NCBI RefSeq assembly: GCF_018138715.1
Contig: NZ_JAGSHX010000006.1
Coordinates: 5,828,001-5,892,000, forward strand
Direction: 5' to 3'
DNA length: 64,000 nucleotides
DNA from: Streptomyces asiaticus
Lineage (GTDB): Bacteria; Actinomycetota; Actinomycetes; Streptomycetales; Streptomycetaceae
This document shows, in pieces, positions 54,415 through 63,252 of this stretch. The translations under genes were made by a program, and so were the position numbers. Each line of letters opens with the position of its first letter. Position 1 is the first letter of the stretch. The notes beneath the pieces are model-generated. The model saw only the letters and a program-made list of their open reading frames with translations, searched no databases and was not told the origin of the DNA.

Positions 54415-55299
54415 ATGACCGTTCTTCCCGCCCGTCGTCTGCTGCTGGTGCACGCACATCCCGACGACGAGTCGATCAACAACGGCGCGACCATGGCGAA
54501 ATATGCCGCCGAGGGCGCACACGTCACCCTGGTGACCTGCACCCTCGGTGAGGAGGGCGAGGTCATTCCGCCTGCCCTGGCGCATCTCGCCGCCGACCGG
54601 GACGACGCGCTCGGCCCGCACCGGATCGGCGAACTCGCCGCGGCCATGGACGCCTTGGGGGTCGAGGACCACCGCTTCCTGGGCGGGCCCGGCCGCTATC
54701 GCGACTCCGGGATGATGGGCGCCCCGCAGAACGACCGGCCGGACTGCTTCTGGCGGGCCGATCTGGACGAGGCCGCCGGGCATCTGGTGTCCGTGGTCCG
54801 CGAGATCCGGCCACAGGTCCTTGTGGCGTACGACACCAATGGGGGCTACGGCCACCCCGATCACATCCAGGCGCACCGCGTGGCGATGCGCGCCGTGGAG
54901 CTGGCCGCCGATCCCGGCTTCCGCCCCGATCTCGGCGAGCCGCACGACATTGCGAAGGTCTACTGGAACTGCGTGCCGCGCTCGGCCGTCGAGGAGGGCT
55001 TCGCCCGGCTGCGGGCCGAGGGCCGTGACTCCCTCTTCCCCGGCGTCGCCACGGTGGACGACATCCCCGGGGTCGTGGACGACGCGGACGTCACCGCGCT
55101 CATCGACGGCGTCCCCCACGCCGCGGCGAAGGCCGCGGCGATGCGCGCCCACGCCAGCCAGATCGCGGTGGACGGCCCCTTCTTCGCGCTCTCCAACGAC
55201 CTGGTCCAGCCGATGTTCCTCCACGAGCACTACCGGCTCGTCAAGGGCGAGGCCGGGGCGGACCGCGAGGACGACCTGTTCGCGGGGGTGACGGCATGA
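54415..55299 (+). CDS. mshB: N-acetyl-1-D-myo-inositol-2-amino-2-deoxy-alpha-D-glucopyranoside deacetylase
   Basis: MshB removes the acetyl group from GlcNAc-Ins to give GlcN-Ins in mycothiol synthesis, in the cytoplasm. The ~294-residue protein has the PIG-L/LmbE zinc motifs: [12 protein letters not shown] near the start (His-Pro-Asp-Asp) and [11 protein letters not shown] (second zinc His) at about residue 146. The length and the NGGYGHPDH context match MshB rather than the related Mca amidase. The ATG at 54415 is used; a GTG two codons earlier (54409) is equally possible. The downstream membrane gene overlaps its end by 4 bases. Confidence 0.94.
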   Translation: MTVLPARRLLLVHAHPDDESINNGATMAKYAAEGAHVTLVTCTLGEEGEVIPPALAHLAADRDDALGPHRIGELAAAMDALGVEDHRFLGGPGRYRDSGMMGAPQNDRPDCFWRADLDEAAGHLVSVVREIRPQVLVAYDTNGGYGHPDHIQAHRVAMRAVELAADPGFRPDLGEPHDIAKVYWNCVPRSAVEEGFARLRAEGRDSLFPGVATVDDIPGVVDDADVTALIDGVPHAAAKAAAMRAHASQIAVDGPFFALSNDLVQPMFLHEHYRLVKGEAGADREDDLFAGVTA

Positions 55300-55664
55300 C
55301 GGCCCCGCGCCTGGGCGGATACGCCCTGCTCGCCGTGGCCGGAGTGCTGGTGGGCGCCGCGGGCGCGCTGGTCCAAGCGGCGTGGTTCCCCGGCGGGTTG
55401 CTGCTCGCGCTGCTCGCGGTGGCGGGCCTGTGCTACGGCGGGGTCAAGGCCATGGGCGCGCGGATGGGCGGCGGAGTGCCCGCGGGCGCCTGGACGGTGG
55501 CCGTGTTGCTGCTCACTTCCTCCCGTCCGGAAGGGGATTTCCTTTTCGGCGCCGGGCTGGGGTCGTACGCTTTCCTCCTCGGCGGGATGTTCATCGGTGT
55601 GATGTGTGCCACGCTGCCTTTGGTGCCGCAACCTCCTGGCCCGCCGGTCCGACTTGGTAAGTGA
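55296..55664 (+). CDS. DUF6113-like membrane protein
   Basis: A 122-residue protein with three to four hydrophobic helices ([52 protein letters not shown]). Its ATG overlaps the mshB stop (ATGA), implying translational coupling. In Streptomyces a protein of this kind, which I remember as DUF6113, regularly follows mshB. Function unknown. Confidence 0.85.
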   Translation: MTAPRLGGYALLAVAGVLVGAAGALVQAAWFPGGLLLALLAVAGLCYGGVKAMGARMGGGVPAGAWTVAVLLLTSSRPEGDFLFGAGLGSYAFLLGGMFIGVMCATLPLVPQPPGPPVRLGK

Positions 55665-55860
55665 CGTGACGTTTTCGGCGCGACGTCCCCGGCACTCGGA
55701 GGCCCTTCGGGCACACGGCGAAGGGTGCGCCTCGGGCGTACCGGATGCGGTGATCCGGCGGCCGTCAAGTGCGCGTCCGCACCGCCCAGTATGGTGGTGC
55801 CGCCGCCGAGCCGCCCGCGCGAGGTCTGACGGGCGGCGGAGCTAACTGGGAGAACCTGCT

Positions 55861-58080
55861 TTGAGCCGTGAATCTGACAGTTCGTCCTCCGGGCCCCGGG
55901 AGGGAAGCGGCGGTGCCGCCTACCCGTCGGGCACCCCGCCGTACGGATCCCGCCAGTACCCCTCGCCGAACCCCACGCAGGAGGCCCCGCAGGGTGCCGC
56001 CGAGGATGGGCAGGCGCGTGCCGCGGCCAAGCCGGAGGAGCCGAAGACCGAGACCACGCTGACGACCCGGATCAAGATCAACATCCCGGGGTCGCGGCCC
56101 ATCCCGCCGGTGGTCATGCGCACACCCGTCGCGGAGGACGGCGTGCCCGCGCCGCGCTCCGGCGGGGACGAAGACGCCCCCGAGCGCACCAGCGCCCTGC
56201 CCCGGGTCGACTTCACGCCGACGCCCGAGCGCGGTGTGCCGGCCGAGCCCGGCGGGGCCGACGAGCCCACCGAGGGCCGGGAGAGGAAGAGCGGCAAGGG
56301 CGACGGCGAGCGGACCAGCGACTGGTTCGCGCCCCGTAGGCCCAGAAGCGGCTCGTCGGCCACCGGCAGCACTCCGAAGCCGCCGGTGCCCCCGGCCCCG
56401 GACACCACGCAGGGGTTCCCGGCGCCCGACACCACCCAGGGGTTCCCCGCGCCCGACACCACGCAGGGTTTCGCTTCCCCGGAGACCACGCAGGGATTCC
56501 CGGCGCCGGACACCACTCAGGGGTTCCCGGTACCGCAGCAGGGCGGCGGCCCCGTCGCCGATCTGCCGTACTTCACCGACGCCCAGGCGCCGTCCGGCCA
56601 CCCCGAGCCGACCGGGCCCACCACCGGCCCGGTCACCGGCGACATGTACGTGCCGCCGTCCGGCCCCGGTGCGGGCCCGCGCGACGGCGACCTGCTGGCC
56701 CCGCCGGGACCGGGCCCCGCGGGCGGCTCGTACGGCGGTGACCCGCAGACGCCTCCGGGCGGAGTGGGCCCGCTGGCCGGGGGAGGCCCGGCCGGTCAGC
56801 CGCCGACCCCGCCGGGTGGTTCGCCGCTGTCCGGCAGCCTCGGCGCCACCACCGGCGTGGGACCGCTGACCGGTCCCGGGGCGGGGCCCGCGGACGGCCC
56901 CGGAGCCGATCCGGCCCCCTCGCTGTTCCGCGACCCCGAGCCCACGCCGACCGGTGGCGTGCCGCCGGAGCAGATCTCCAGCGACACGCTGGTCAGCGGG
57001 GTGCCCGTGGTGCCCTCGACCGAGGGCCGGGCCAAGCCGCCGTCCCCGTCTGCTCCGGGCGGTCCCGGGGCCCCGGCGCCCGGCGGCAACAGCGCCCCGG
57101 CGCCCTCCGCCCCGAAGGCCGGTAAGCCCAAGAAGAAGGGCCGGTCCAAGGTCGTCATGGCCGGGGGCCTGCTGTTCGTGATCGCGGGCGGGGCCTACGC
57201 GGCCGGTCTGGTGATGAACCACGCCGATGTGCCGAACGGCACCACCGTGCTCGGCGTCGACATCGGCGGCACCTCCAAGGAGGTCGCCGTCGACAAGCTG
57301 GACACCGCGCTGGGCAAGCGCACCACCGCCCCGCTGACGGTGTCGGTCGACGGCCAGGAGAAGGAGATCAAGCCGTCCGTCGCGGGCCTGGCGCTCGACA
57401 CCGAGGCCACGGTCCGGGACGTCGCGGGCCGGGACTACAACCCGGTCACCGTGATCGGCTCGCTCTTCGGCGGCACCCATGAGGCCGACCCGGCGGTCAC
57501 CGTCGACGAGGAGAAGCTGCGGGACGCCCTGGAGCGGCTCGCGGGCGACTCCGGCACGGCCCGCGAGGGCGGCATCAGCTTCACCTCCGGCAAGGCCGTC
57601 CCGGTGTACGGCAAGGAGGGCAAGGGGCTGGACGTGGACAAGGCGGTCAAGGCCGTCTCGGACGGGTTCCGGCTGCGCGCCGAGACCGGCCAGAACAAGG
57701 CCATCACCCTGCCGGTCACCATCAAGCACCCCACGGTCAGCAAGGCCGAGGTGGACCGGAAGCTGAAGACCTTCGCCGAGCCCGCGATGTCGGGGCTGGT
57801 CACGGTGCAGACGGACGCCCAGCACTCGATCCCGTTCGGCCCGGACAAGTCGCTGCCGAAGATCCTCTCCATGCGGGTGGTCGACGGCAAGCTGGTGGAG
57901 CACTACGACCTGGCCGTCCTCAAGCAGCTCTACGGCAGCACCTTCGACGGCGTGCTGCTCGAGCGGGGCGACGGCTCCAAGAAGCCCGTCACCCCGGAGG
58001 ACGTGGAGTCGGCGCTGCGCCAGGCGCTGCTCGGCAAGACGCCCAGCGAGCGCATCGGCATCGTCGGCAAGGACAACTGA
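55861..58080 (+). CDS. Membrane-anchored protein with Pro-rich N-terminus and VanW/YoaR-type peptidoglycan-binding-like domain
   Basis: A 739-residue protein from TTG 55861 with GGGAGAA upstream. The N-terminal ~430 residues are disordered and Pro/Gly/Thr-rich, including five copies of a nine-residue PDTTQGFPA repeat (about 179-222). A single transmembrane helix (VVMAGGLLFVIAGGAYAAGLVM, about residues 430-452) follows a basic KPKKKGRSK stretch, giving a cytoplasmic N-terminus. The extracellular part (GTTVLGVDIGGTSKEVAVDKL; DGQEKEIKPSVAGLALD; a second copy later) looks like the PG_binding_4 repeats found N-terminal to VanW domains; the VanW core itself appears to be missing. A cell-wall role is likely but unproven. 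Confidence 0.8.
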   Translation: MSRESDSSSSGPREGSGGAAYPSGTPPYGSRQYPSPNPTQEAPQGAAEDGQARAAAKPEEPKTETTLTTRIKINIPGSRPIPPVVMRTPVAEDGVPAPRSGGDEDAPERTSALPRVDFTPTPERGVPAEPGGADEPTEGRERKSGKGDGERTSDWFAPRRPRSGSSATGSTPKPPVPPAPDTTQGFPAPDTTQGFPAPDTTQGFASPETTQGFPAPDTTQGFPVPQQGGGPVADLPYFTDAQAPSGHPEPTGPTTGPVTGDMYVPPSGPGAGPRDGDLLAPPGPGPAGGSYGGDPQTPPGGVGPLAGGGPAGQPPTPPGGSPLSGSLGATTGVGPLTGPGAGPADGPGADPAPSLFRDPEPTPTGGVPPEQISSDTLVSGVPVVPSTEGRAKPPSPSAPGGPGAPAPGGNSAPAPSAPKAGKPKKKGRSKVVMAGGLLFVIAGGAYAAGLVMNHADVPNGTTVLGVDIGGTSKEVAVDKLDTALGKRTTAPLTVSVDGQEKEIKPSVAGLALDTEATVRDVAGRDYNPVTVIGSLFGGTHEADPAVTVDEEKLRDALERLAGDSGTAREGGISFTSGKAVPVYGKEGKGLDVDKAVKAVSDGFRLRAETGQNKAITLPVTIKHPTVSKAEVDRKLKTFAEPAMSGLVTVQTDAQHSIPFGPDKSLPKILSMRVVDGKLVEHYDLAVLKQLYGSTFDGVLLERGDGSKKPVTPEDVESALRQALLGKTPSERIGIVGKDN
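56397..56531 (+). repeat. 27-bp tandem repeat encoding PDTTQGFPA
   Basis: Five in-frame imperfect copies of a 27-bp unit (ccggacaccacgcaggggttc-like, trimmed: gacaccacgcaggggttccc) within the VanW-like protein gene; the fourth copy reads PETTQGF. Confidence 0.85.
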
Positions 58081-58099
58081 CCGGCCCGTCACCCACGGT

Positions 58100-58151
58100 C
58101 GGACGACGCGGCCCCCGCCCGGCACCGGGCGGGGGCCGCGTCGTCGTCCGG
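58100..58151. terminator. Strong terminator hairpin after the VanW-like gene
   Basis: A 23-base left arm starting cggacgacgcggcccccgcc pairs with a right arm starting ccgggcgggggccgcg, with a 3-base bulge on the right and a 2-base loop. It begins ~20 bases after the stop codon at 58080. Confidence 0.85.
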
Positions 58152-58247
58152 CCTTCCGGCCCGCGTCACGCCGCGGCCCATGACATCTGTCATCCCCAGG
58201 TCACGACCGCTGACACTGCCGGGCACACCCCGCCCTCGGCCAGTCTC

Positions 58248-58370
58248 ATGGCCATGACCCCATCGACCGCTGTTTCCGCCCCCGGCACCGGGGCCGCCAC
58301 CACGGGCGCGCCGCCCGTGGTCCGCTTCGAGAAGGTGAACAAGTCCTACGGCGGCGTGCGCGCCGTGGCG
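58248..58370 (+). pseudogene. N-terminal remnant of an amino-acid ABC transporter ATPase gene
   Basis: From ATG 58248 or 58254 the frame reads through PPVVRFEKVNKSYGGVRAV, the conserved opening of polar-amino-acid ABC ATPases (GluA/GlnQ-like), including the A-loop Tyr. Similarity ends before the Walker A motif. The open frame continues only as the antisense shadow of the SirB1-like gene. The break is followed by a tandem duplication of tttgacgacaggccct (58414-58446), a possible deletion scar. Confidence 0.65.
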
Positions 58371-58493
58371 GCGAGCGGCCGTGCCAGGCGCGCCGGGAGC
58401 AAGGCGTCCCCTTTGACGACAGGCCCTAGTTTGACGACAGGCCCTGGCGACCGCCGAAGGGGCCCGCCGGTCGGCGCGGGGCCGGTGGCGCGC

Positions 58494-59330
58494 TCAGTTC
58501 AGCATCGCGCGGGCGGCGCGGGCCTGGCGGCGTATCGTCTCGGCGGCGTCGGGCTCCACCGCCGCCACGACCTCCGCGTACTCCTCCAGTTCCCTGGCGC
58601 CGGTCAGGAACTCGCCCCGCTCCACCAGGAGTTTCGCCCGCTCGTAGCGCAGCTCTGCCGGATGGCTGGGCAGCAGCAGGGACAGCTCCAGCGCCCAGAG
58701 CCGGACATCGGTGCGCTCGGGGCGTGCGGACGCCCAGGCGCGGATGTTGTTGAGGATCCGCAGCACGATGTCCAGCGGCCCGGCCGGGGTCAGCATCGAC
58801 GGCGAGAGCGGGGTGCCCGTGGCCCCCGACACCAGCGTCGCCGCGTCCTCGGCGGACAGCGGCTGCCCGCCGTCGAACGGATCGGCCAGCACATGGCCGC
58901 CGTAAGGATCGCCGAAGCCGACCACGAAGTGGCCCGGCAGCCCCACCCCGTACACCGGCGCGCCCGCCCGCCGCGCCACCTCCATCCACACCACGGACAG
59001 CAGGATCGGCAGTCCGCGGCGGCGCCGCAGCACCTGGTGGAGGAGCGAGGACTCCAGCCGCCGGTAGTCGGCCGGGCCGCCCCGGAAGCCATGGCGCTCG
59101 CCGAGGAGGCGGGCCAGCGCGGCGGCCCAGTCCTCGGGGCCGCCGGGGGAGAAGGGGAGCTGACCGGCCAGCCGGTCCAGCTCGATCTGCGCTTCGTCGA
59201 TTCCGCTCTCGTCCAGGCCGGGGTCGGCCTCCATGCCCACCAGCAGGCACAGCAGCGCCAGATCGGGGCGCTCTTCGCGGGCCGCGTCGGCGAACCAGCG
59301 GCGGCGGGAGACGTCGTTCATCCGTGGCAT
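58494..59330 (-). CDS. SirB1-family transglutaminase-like/TPR protein
   Basis: A 278-residue soluble protein. The N-terminal ~170 residues match the SirB1 (transglutaminase-like) family: FSPGGPEDWAAALARLLGE, RRRGLPILLSVVWMEVARRAG, GVGLPGHFVVGFGDP and LADPFDGG; the usual catalytic Cys is not apparent, as is common in this family. The C-terminal ~90 residues are TPR-like helices (PAELRYERAKLLVERGEF). The ATG at 59330 or one three codons later. Function unknown; conserved in Actinobacteria. Confidence 0.88.
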   Translation of the reverse strand: MPRMNDVSRRRWFADAAREERPDLALLCLLVGMEADPGLDESGIDEAQIELDRLAGQLPFSPGGPEDWAAALARLLGERHGFRGGPADYRRLESSLLHQVLRRRRGLPILLSVVWMEVARRAGAPVYGVGLPGHFVVGFGDPYGGHVLADPFDGGQPLSAEDAATLVSGATGTPLSPSMLTPAGPLDIVLRILNNIRAWASARPERTDVRLWALELSLLLPSHPAELRYERAKLLVERGEFLTGARELEEYAEVVAAVEPDAAETIRRQARAARAMLN

Positions 59331-59348
59331 AGCCGCCTCGTACCCTGC

Positions 59349-60365
59349 TCAGCGCGGATCCTCCCCGGACGCGCGCCAGTGATGGTAGCTGTGGTGGACG
59401 GTGAAGCCCATCCCCTCGTAGAGAGCGTGCGCCCCGCCATTGTCCGTCTCCACCTGGAGATACGCGGCCGAGGCGCCCTCGTCGAGCGCCTTGCGGGCCA
59501 GCGCCGTCATCACGGCCTTCGCCAGGCCCTGGCGCCTCCGCTCCGGGGCGACCTCCACGGCGGTGAACCCGGCCCAGCGGCCGTCCACCACACAGCGCCC
59601 GATCGCGGCCGGGGCGCCGCCCTCATCCGCCGCTATGGTCGCGAACCACACCGACGGGCCGCCCGACAGCACCGTCCGCGCCTCGGGCGAGGGCTCGCCT
59701 GACGACCGCTGGTAGCGGGTCAGCCAGGCGTCGTCGAGTTGGCGGGAGAGGGTCACCGCCGAGGTGTCGGCGTCCAGGTCCCCGATGGGGGCGAGCGCCG
59801 CGATCTCCATCCGCGAGGAGACCTCCCGTACCCAGCCGCGGCTCTCCAGCTCCGCGGCGAGCACCTCCTGGGCGCCCTCGGCGCCCGTGCTGACCTGGAT
59901 GTACGCGGGCAGCTCCCGAGCCGCGTACCACTCGGTCACCCGGCGCAGCGCCGCGTCGAGCCCCATCCCGGGGTCGCCGAGGGGCAGCACCGAGTTGGCG
60001 CGCCGGGTGAAGCCGCCGGAGGCGCGCAGCGTCCACTCGCCCAGTGGCTCGCTGATCACCGGCGGCCAGGCCCGGGCGGCCACCCGGTCCAGCTCGGGCG
60101 CGCTCGCGGCGGGGCCGCGGCGGCGGGCCGGAGCGGCGGGCACCACCTTCCCCGCCACCAGGGACGACTCGGCGATCCGCACCGGCTCACCGGTACGCCG
60201 GGTGATGGAGAGCGTGCCCTCGGTCCACGATGTGAGAACGCCGACCACGTCGGTGAAGGTCGCGCCGGGCTCACGATCTTCGGTCACAAGCCTGACCGAG
60301 ACGCGTTTTCCCACGTCATCCGGGGTGATCCGGACTTCGAGACGTCCGCCAGTGGTGAAATCCAC
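59349..60365 (-). CDS. GNAT-family N-acetyltransferase with N-terminal beta-rich extension
   Basis: A 338-residue protein starting at GTG 60365 behind GAGGGGC. Residues ~1-75 form a small beta-rich domain (LEVRITPDDVGKRVSVRLV; VGVLTSWTEGTLSI). The C-terminal GNAT domain shows FTAVEVAPERRRQGLAKAVMTALA (acetyl-CoA loop RRQGLA) and AYLQVETDNGGAHALYEGMGF. It is 18 bases upstream of the SirB1-like gene in transcription order and may share its transcript. Ligand unknown. Confidence 0.9.
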   Translation of the reverse strand: MDFTTGGRLEVRITPDDVGKRVSVRLVTEDREPGATFTDVVGVLTSWTEGTLSITRRTGEPVRIAESSLVAGKVVPAAPARRRGPAASAPELDRVAARAWPPVISEPLGEWTLRASGGFTRRANSVLPLGDPGMGLDAALRRVTEWYAARELPAYIQVSTGAEGAQEVLAAELESRGWVREVSSRMEIAALAPIGDLDADTSAVTLSRQLDDAWLTRYQRSSGEPSPEARTVLSGGPSVWFATIAADEGGAPAAIGRCVVDGRWAGFTAVEVAPERRRQGLAKAVMTALARKALDEGASAAYLQVETDNGGAHALYEGMGFTVHHSYHHWRASGEDPR

Positions 60366-60479
60366 AGCTCTGTCAGCCCCTCATGTGCGCTCGGTGCCCA
60401 AGAACGGAGATACTAGGTGTGGGCATCGACGACGCCGCGCTCCCGCGCGATAGCAGCCCTAACGAGGAGGAACGACAGC

Positions 60480-60806
60480 GTGACCTACGTCATCGCGCAG
60501 CCTTGTGTCGACCTGAAGGACAAGGCGTGCATCGAGGAGTGCCCCGTCGACTGTATCTACGAGGGCCAGCGGTCCTTGTACATCCACCCGGACGAATGCG
60601 TCGACTGCGGGGCCTGTGAGCCGGTCTGCCCGGTCGAGGCGATCTTCTACGAGGACGACACTCCCGAGGAGTGGAAGGACTACTACAAGGCGAACGTCGA
60701 GTTCTTCGACGAGCTCGGTTCGCCCGGTGGCGCGAGCAAGCTCGGCCTGATCGAGCGGGACCACCCCTTCATCGCCGCGCTTCCGCCGCAGGAGCACGAC
60801 GAGTAA
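60480..60806 (+). CDS. fdxA: Seven-iron ferredoxin
   Basis: A 108-residue ferredoxin from GTG 60480 with GAGGAGG upstream. Cysteine pattern for one [3Fe-4S] and one [4Fe-4S] cluster: CVDLKDKACIEECPVDC and ECVDCGACEPVCPVEAIF. Length and the C-terminal acidic tail (ALPPQEHDE) match the actinobacterial FdxA group, which donates electrons to P450s and other enzymes. Earlier in-frame codons lack coding character. Confidence 0.96.
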   Translation: MTYVIAQPCVDLKDKACIEECPVDCIYEGQRSLYIHPDECVDCGACEPVCPVEAIFYEDDTPEEWKDYYKANVEFFDELGSPGGASKLGLIERDHPFIAALPPQEHDE

Positions 60807-60898
60807 ACCCCTGCCCCGGCGCCATCGCCCGGAAGCAGTCGGCGGTCCCGTATGGCCTTGTGGCCTGCGGGACCGGGCTGTTTCCCGGGCCTTGCCGG

Positions 60899-60952
60899 CG
60901 CTCCCGCGGGTTTCCCCGGCGCTCCCGGCTCCCGCGGGTTTCCCCGGGCCCC
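60899..60952. repeat. Direct repeat between fdxA and dapC
   Basis: The block gctcccgcgggtttccccgg occurs twice in a G/C-rich stretch upstream of dapC; flanking gccgg-rich sequence forms small hairpins. No coding content between 60807 and 60988. Confidence 0.6.
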
Positions 60953-60988
60953 TCGGCCCGGGCAGTTCCGAAGAAAGCGAGCCACCCC

Positions 60989-62086
60989 GTGCCACCCGTC
61001 TCCGCCCGCCTCCCGGTCTTCCCCTGGGACCGGCTCGAACCGTACAAGGCGACCGCCGCGGCCCACCCCGACGGCATTGTCGACCTTTCGGTGGGCACCC
61101 CCGTCGACCCGGTCCCCGAGCTGATCCGCGCGGCGCTCGCCGACGCCTCGGACAGCCCCGGCTATCCGACCGTCTGGGGCACGGCCGCACTGCGCGACGC
61201 CCTCACCGGCTGGGTGGAGCGGCGGCTGGGCGCGGCCGGGGTGACCCACACCCAGGTACTGCCGGTGGTCGGCTCCAAGGAGCTGGTGGCCTCGCTGCCG
61301 ACGCAGCTGGGCCTGGGCCCCGGCGACCGGGTCGCCTTCCCGCGGCTCGCCTACCCGACGTACGAGGTGGGCGCGCGGCTGGCGGGCGCCGAGCCGGTGC
61401 CGTACGACGAGCCTACGGAGCTCGACCCGGCCGGGCTGAAGCTGCTCTGGCTCAACTCCCCGTCCAACCCCACCGGCCGGGTGCTGTCCGGGGACGAGCT
61501 GCGCACCGCGGTCGCCTGGGCCCGTGCCCACGGGGTGCTGGTGGTCAGCGACGAGTGCTATCTGGAGCTGGGCTGGGAGGCCGATCCGGTCTCGGTGCTC
61601 CACCCGGAGATCTCCGGCGGCTCCTTCGAGGGGCTGGTGGCGGTCCACTCGCTCTCCAAGCGGTCCAATCTGGCGGGCTACCGGGCGGCCTTCCTCGCCG
61701 GTGACGAGGCGGTGCTGGGCGAACTGCTGAAGATCCGCAAGCACGGCGGGATGATGGTCCCCGCACCGGTGCAGGCGGCCACGGTCGCGGCGCTCGGCGA
61801 CGACAAGCATGTGACGGAGCAGCGCGAGCGCTACGAGCGGCGCCGGGCCGCGCTGCGGTCGGCGCTGGCGGGTCACGGCTTCCGCATCGAGCACAGCGAG
61901 GCGTCGCTGTACCTGTGGGCGACGCGGGACGAGCCCTGCTGGGACACCGTGGGCGCCCTCGCCGAGCTGGGCATCCTGGTGGCCCCGGGCGAGTTCTACG
62001 GCGCGGCCGGAGAGCGGCACGTCCGGGTCGCGTTCACGGCGACCGACGAGCGCGTGGAGGCGGCGGTCCGCCGGCTGGCGGGCTGA
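60989..62086 (+). CDS. dapC: N-succinyldiaminopimelate aminotransferase
   Basis: A 365-residue fold-type I PLP aminotransferase. Signature segments: VDLSVGTPVDPVPELI, GSKELVASLP, LNSPSNPTGRVL, VVSDECYLEL and the PLP lysine in HSLSKRSNLAGYR (about residue 228). The length and the PVDPVP and SLSKRSN contexts match the actinobacterial DapC that acts in lysine/diaminopimelate synthesis and usually follows fdxA, as here. Start GTG 60989; the ribosome-binding site is weak (AAAGCGAG), so the exact start is provisional. Confidence 0.92.
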   Translation: MPPVSARLPVFPWDRLEPYKATAAAHPDGIVDLSVGTPVDPVPELIRAALADASDSPGYPTVWGTAALRDALTGWVERRLGAAGVTHTQVLPVVGSKELVASLPTQLGLGPGDRVAFPRLAYPTYEVGARLAGAEPVPYDEPTELDPAGLKLLWLNSPSNPTGRVLSGDELRTAVAWARAHGVLVVSDECYLELGWEADPVSVLHPEISGGSFEGLVAVHSLSKRSNLAGYRAAFLAGDEAVLGELLKIRKHGGMMVPAPVQAATVAALGDDKHVTEQRERYERRRAALRSALAGHGFRIEHSEASLYLWATRDEPCWDTVGALAELGILVAPGEFYGAAGERHVRVAFTATDERVEAAVRRLAG

Positions 62087-62138
62087 GAGCGGGAAGCCGA
62101 CTGGGGGCGGCGGATCGCGACGCCTGCGGCGAGCTGCT

Positions 62139-62306
62139 CCCCTCCCCGCCCCTTCCCGAAACTGGGGCTACGCCCCAGACCCCGGTCCGGGGCTTCGCCC
62201 CTTCCCGCGACATCGGTGTGCGGCTCCGCCGGGTGGTGGGGCTTTGCCCCGGGAGCCGGGGTCCAGGGGCGGAGCCCCTGGTATCGGGAAGGGACGGGGA
62301 GGGGAA
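62139..62306. repeat. Inverted-repeat intergenic element, fourth copy of the family
   Basis: After dapC, blocks cccctccccgccccttcccg and gaaactggggctacgcccc (62139-62183) recur as inverted copies at ~62258-62306 (ggggtccaggggcggagccc, atcgggaagggacgggga). Together with 971-1339, 7821-7989 and 36571-36653 it forms one dispersed family. Confidence 0.75.
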
Positions 62307-62368
62307 AGCCCCGATATGCGGCCGCCGCGTGGTCCGCTGGGCACCCCGCTACGGGCCGATGGACCCGG

Positions 62369-62404
62369 AGGGGCCCGGGGAGTGCGAGTGCTCCCCGGGC
62401 CCCT
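62369..62404. terminator. Bidirectional hairpin between dapC and a convergent gene
   Basis: A 14-bp perfect stem (aggggcccggggag and complement) with an 8-base loop lies 20 bases before the end of the convergent gene at 62424. Confidence 0.8.
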
Positions 62405-62423
62405 GCGTACGTCCGGTGGGCGA

Positions 62424-63038
62424 TCAGCCGAGCAGCGGCAGGCCCTTGATCGGCAGGCCCCTGACCGGGAGGTCCGCGCCCTGCGGGGCGCTGGGCGCGG
62501 GGGGCTGCGGGGCGGTGGCCGGCGCGGCCGGGGCGGCCGGGGCGGGCTGCGCGGGTCGCATCGCCTTGCCCTTGCCCTTGCCCTTGGCGTGGGCGCCGCC
62601 CTTGCCCTTCCCGTGCCCGAGGGCCCGGCTCTCGCTCTTACCGGCGGCCTTGGCGTGGGCGGCCCTGGCCGGGGCGCTCTTGGCGGCCTTGTGGGACTTG
62701 GCGGTCTTCCCGCCCTTGGCGGGCTTCGCGGGCTTTGCGGGCTGCGCGGGCTTGGCCGGGGTCACGTTCGCCGGGGCGGCCCGGCCCGGCAGGATCTCCT
62801 TGACGGTCCCGCCGGCCTTGCCGCTGACGTCACCCGCCGTGCTCCCGACCTGCTGCGAGGCGACGTCGGCGACCTCACCGACCGAGGCGGCGTCCAGCGA
62901 GGACAGCCCCAGGTTGGAGGTCTGCGGCTGGGCCGGCTCCGCCGCACTCGCGGCGCCGGCGGCGCCGACGACGGGAGTCGCGCTCGCCGCGACCAGTAGC
63001 GCGGCGCGGGCGATCCGACGGGTGAGAGGGAGGGACAT
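62424..63038 (-). CDS. Secreted Ala/Pro/Lys-rich low-complexity protein
   Basis: A 204-residue protein from ATG 63038 with AAAGGAGC upstream; a start 8 codons earlier has no ribosome-binding site. Signal peptide: SLPLTRRIARAALLVAASAT then VVGAAGAASAA, cleavage about residue 40. The mature protein has a short ordered-looking part (LGLSSLDAASVGEVADVASQQVG) and then Lys/Ala/Pro repeats (PAKPAQPAKPAKPAKGGK; GHGKGKGGAHAKGKGKGK) and a Pro-rich end with LPVRGLPIKGLPLLG. Very basic, so cell-wall or DNA/teichoic-acid association is possible. Family not recognised beyond Streptomyces-type secreted proteins. Confidence 0.8.
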   Translation of the reverse strand: MSLPLTRRIARAALLVAASATPVVGAAGAASAAEPAQPQTSNLGLSSLDAASVGEVADVASQQVGSTAGDVSGKAGGTVKEILPGRAAPANVTPAKPAQPAKPAKPAKGGKTAKSHKAAKSAPARAAHAKAAGKSESRALGHGKGKGGAHAKGKGKGKAMRPAQPAPAAPAAPATAPQPPAPSAPQGADLPVRGLPIKGLPLLG

Positions 63039-63252
63039 GGTGCTCCTTTGGCGAGGGGACAATTGGCGTCTGCGTCCGGCGATTCGGACGCTGTGAATAC
63101 CGCGTGAACCTCGCGAAGGTTGCGGTGCCCCAAGGCAAAGAGTTGGTAATGCGTCGCATTATCCGTTTCTGCGCGTAATACGCCCGGACCATTCCGCCGT
63201 ACGTACCACGCAATCCACCGTCAGCCGCTCTGAACTGCGGTGATTCCATGCG

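Noticed and set aside
55765..58125. 786-codon open frame on the minus strand
   Set aside because: Antisense shadow of the Pro/Gly-rich VanW-like gene.
58371..59702. Continuation of the truncated ABC ATPase frame
   Set aside because: It is antisense to the SirB1-like and acetyltransferase genes; similarity to ATPases stops before Walker A.
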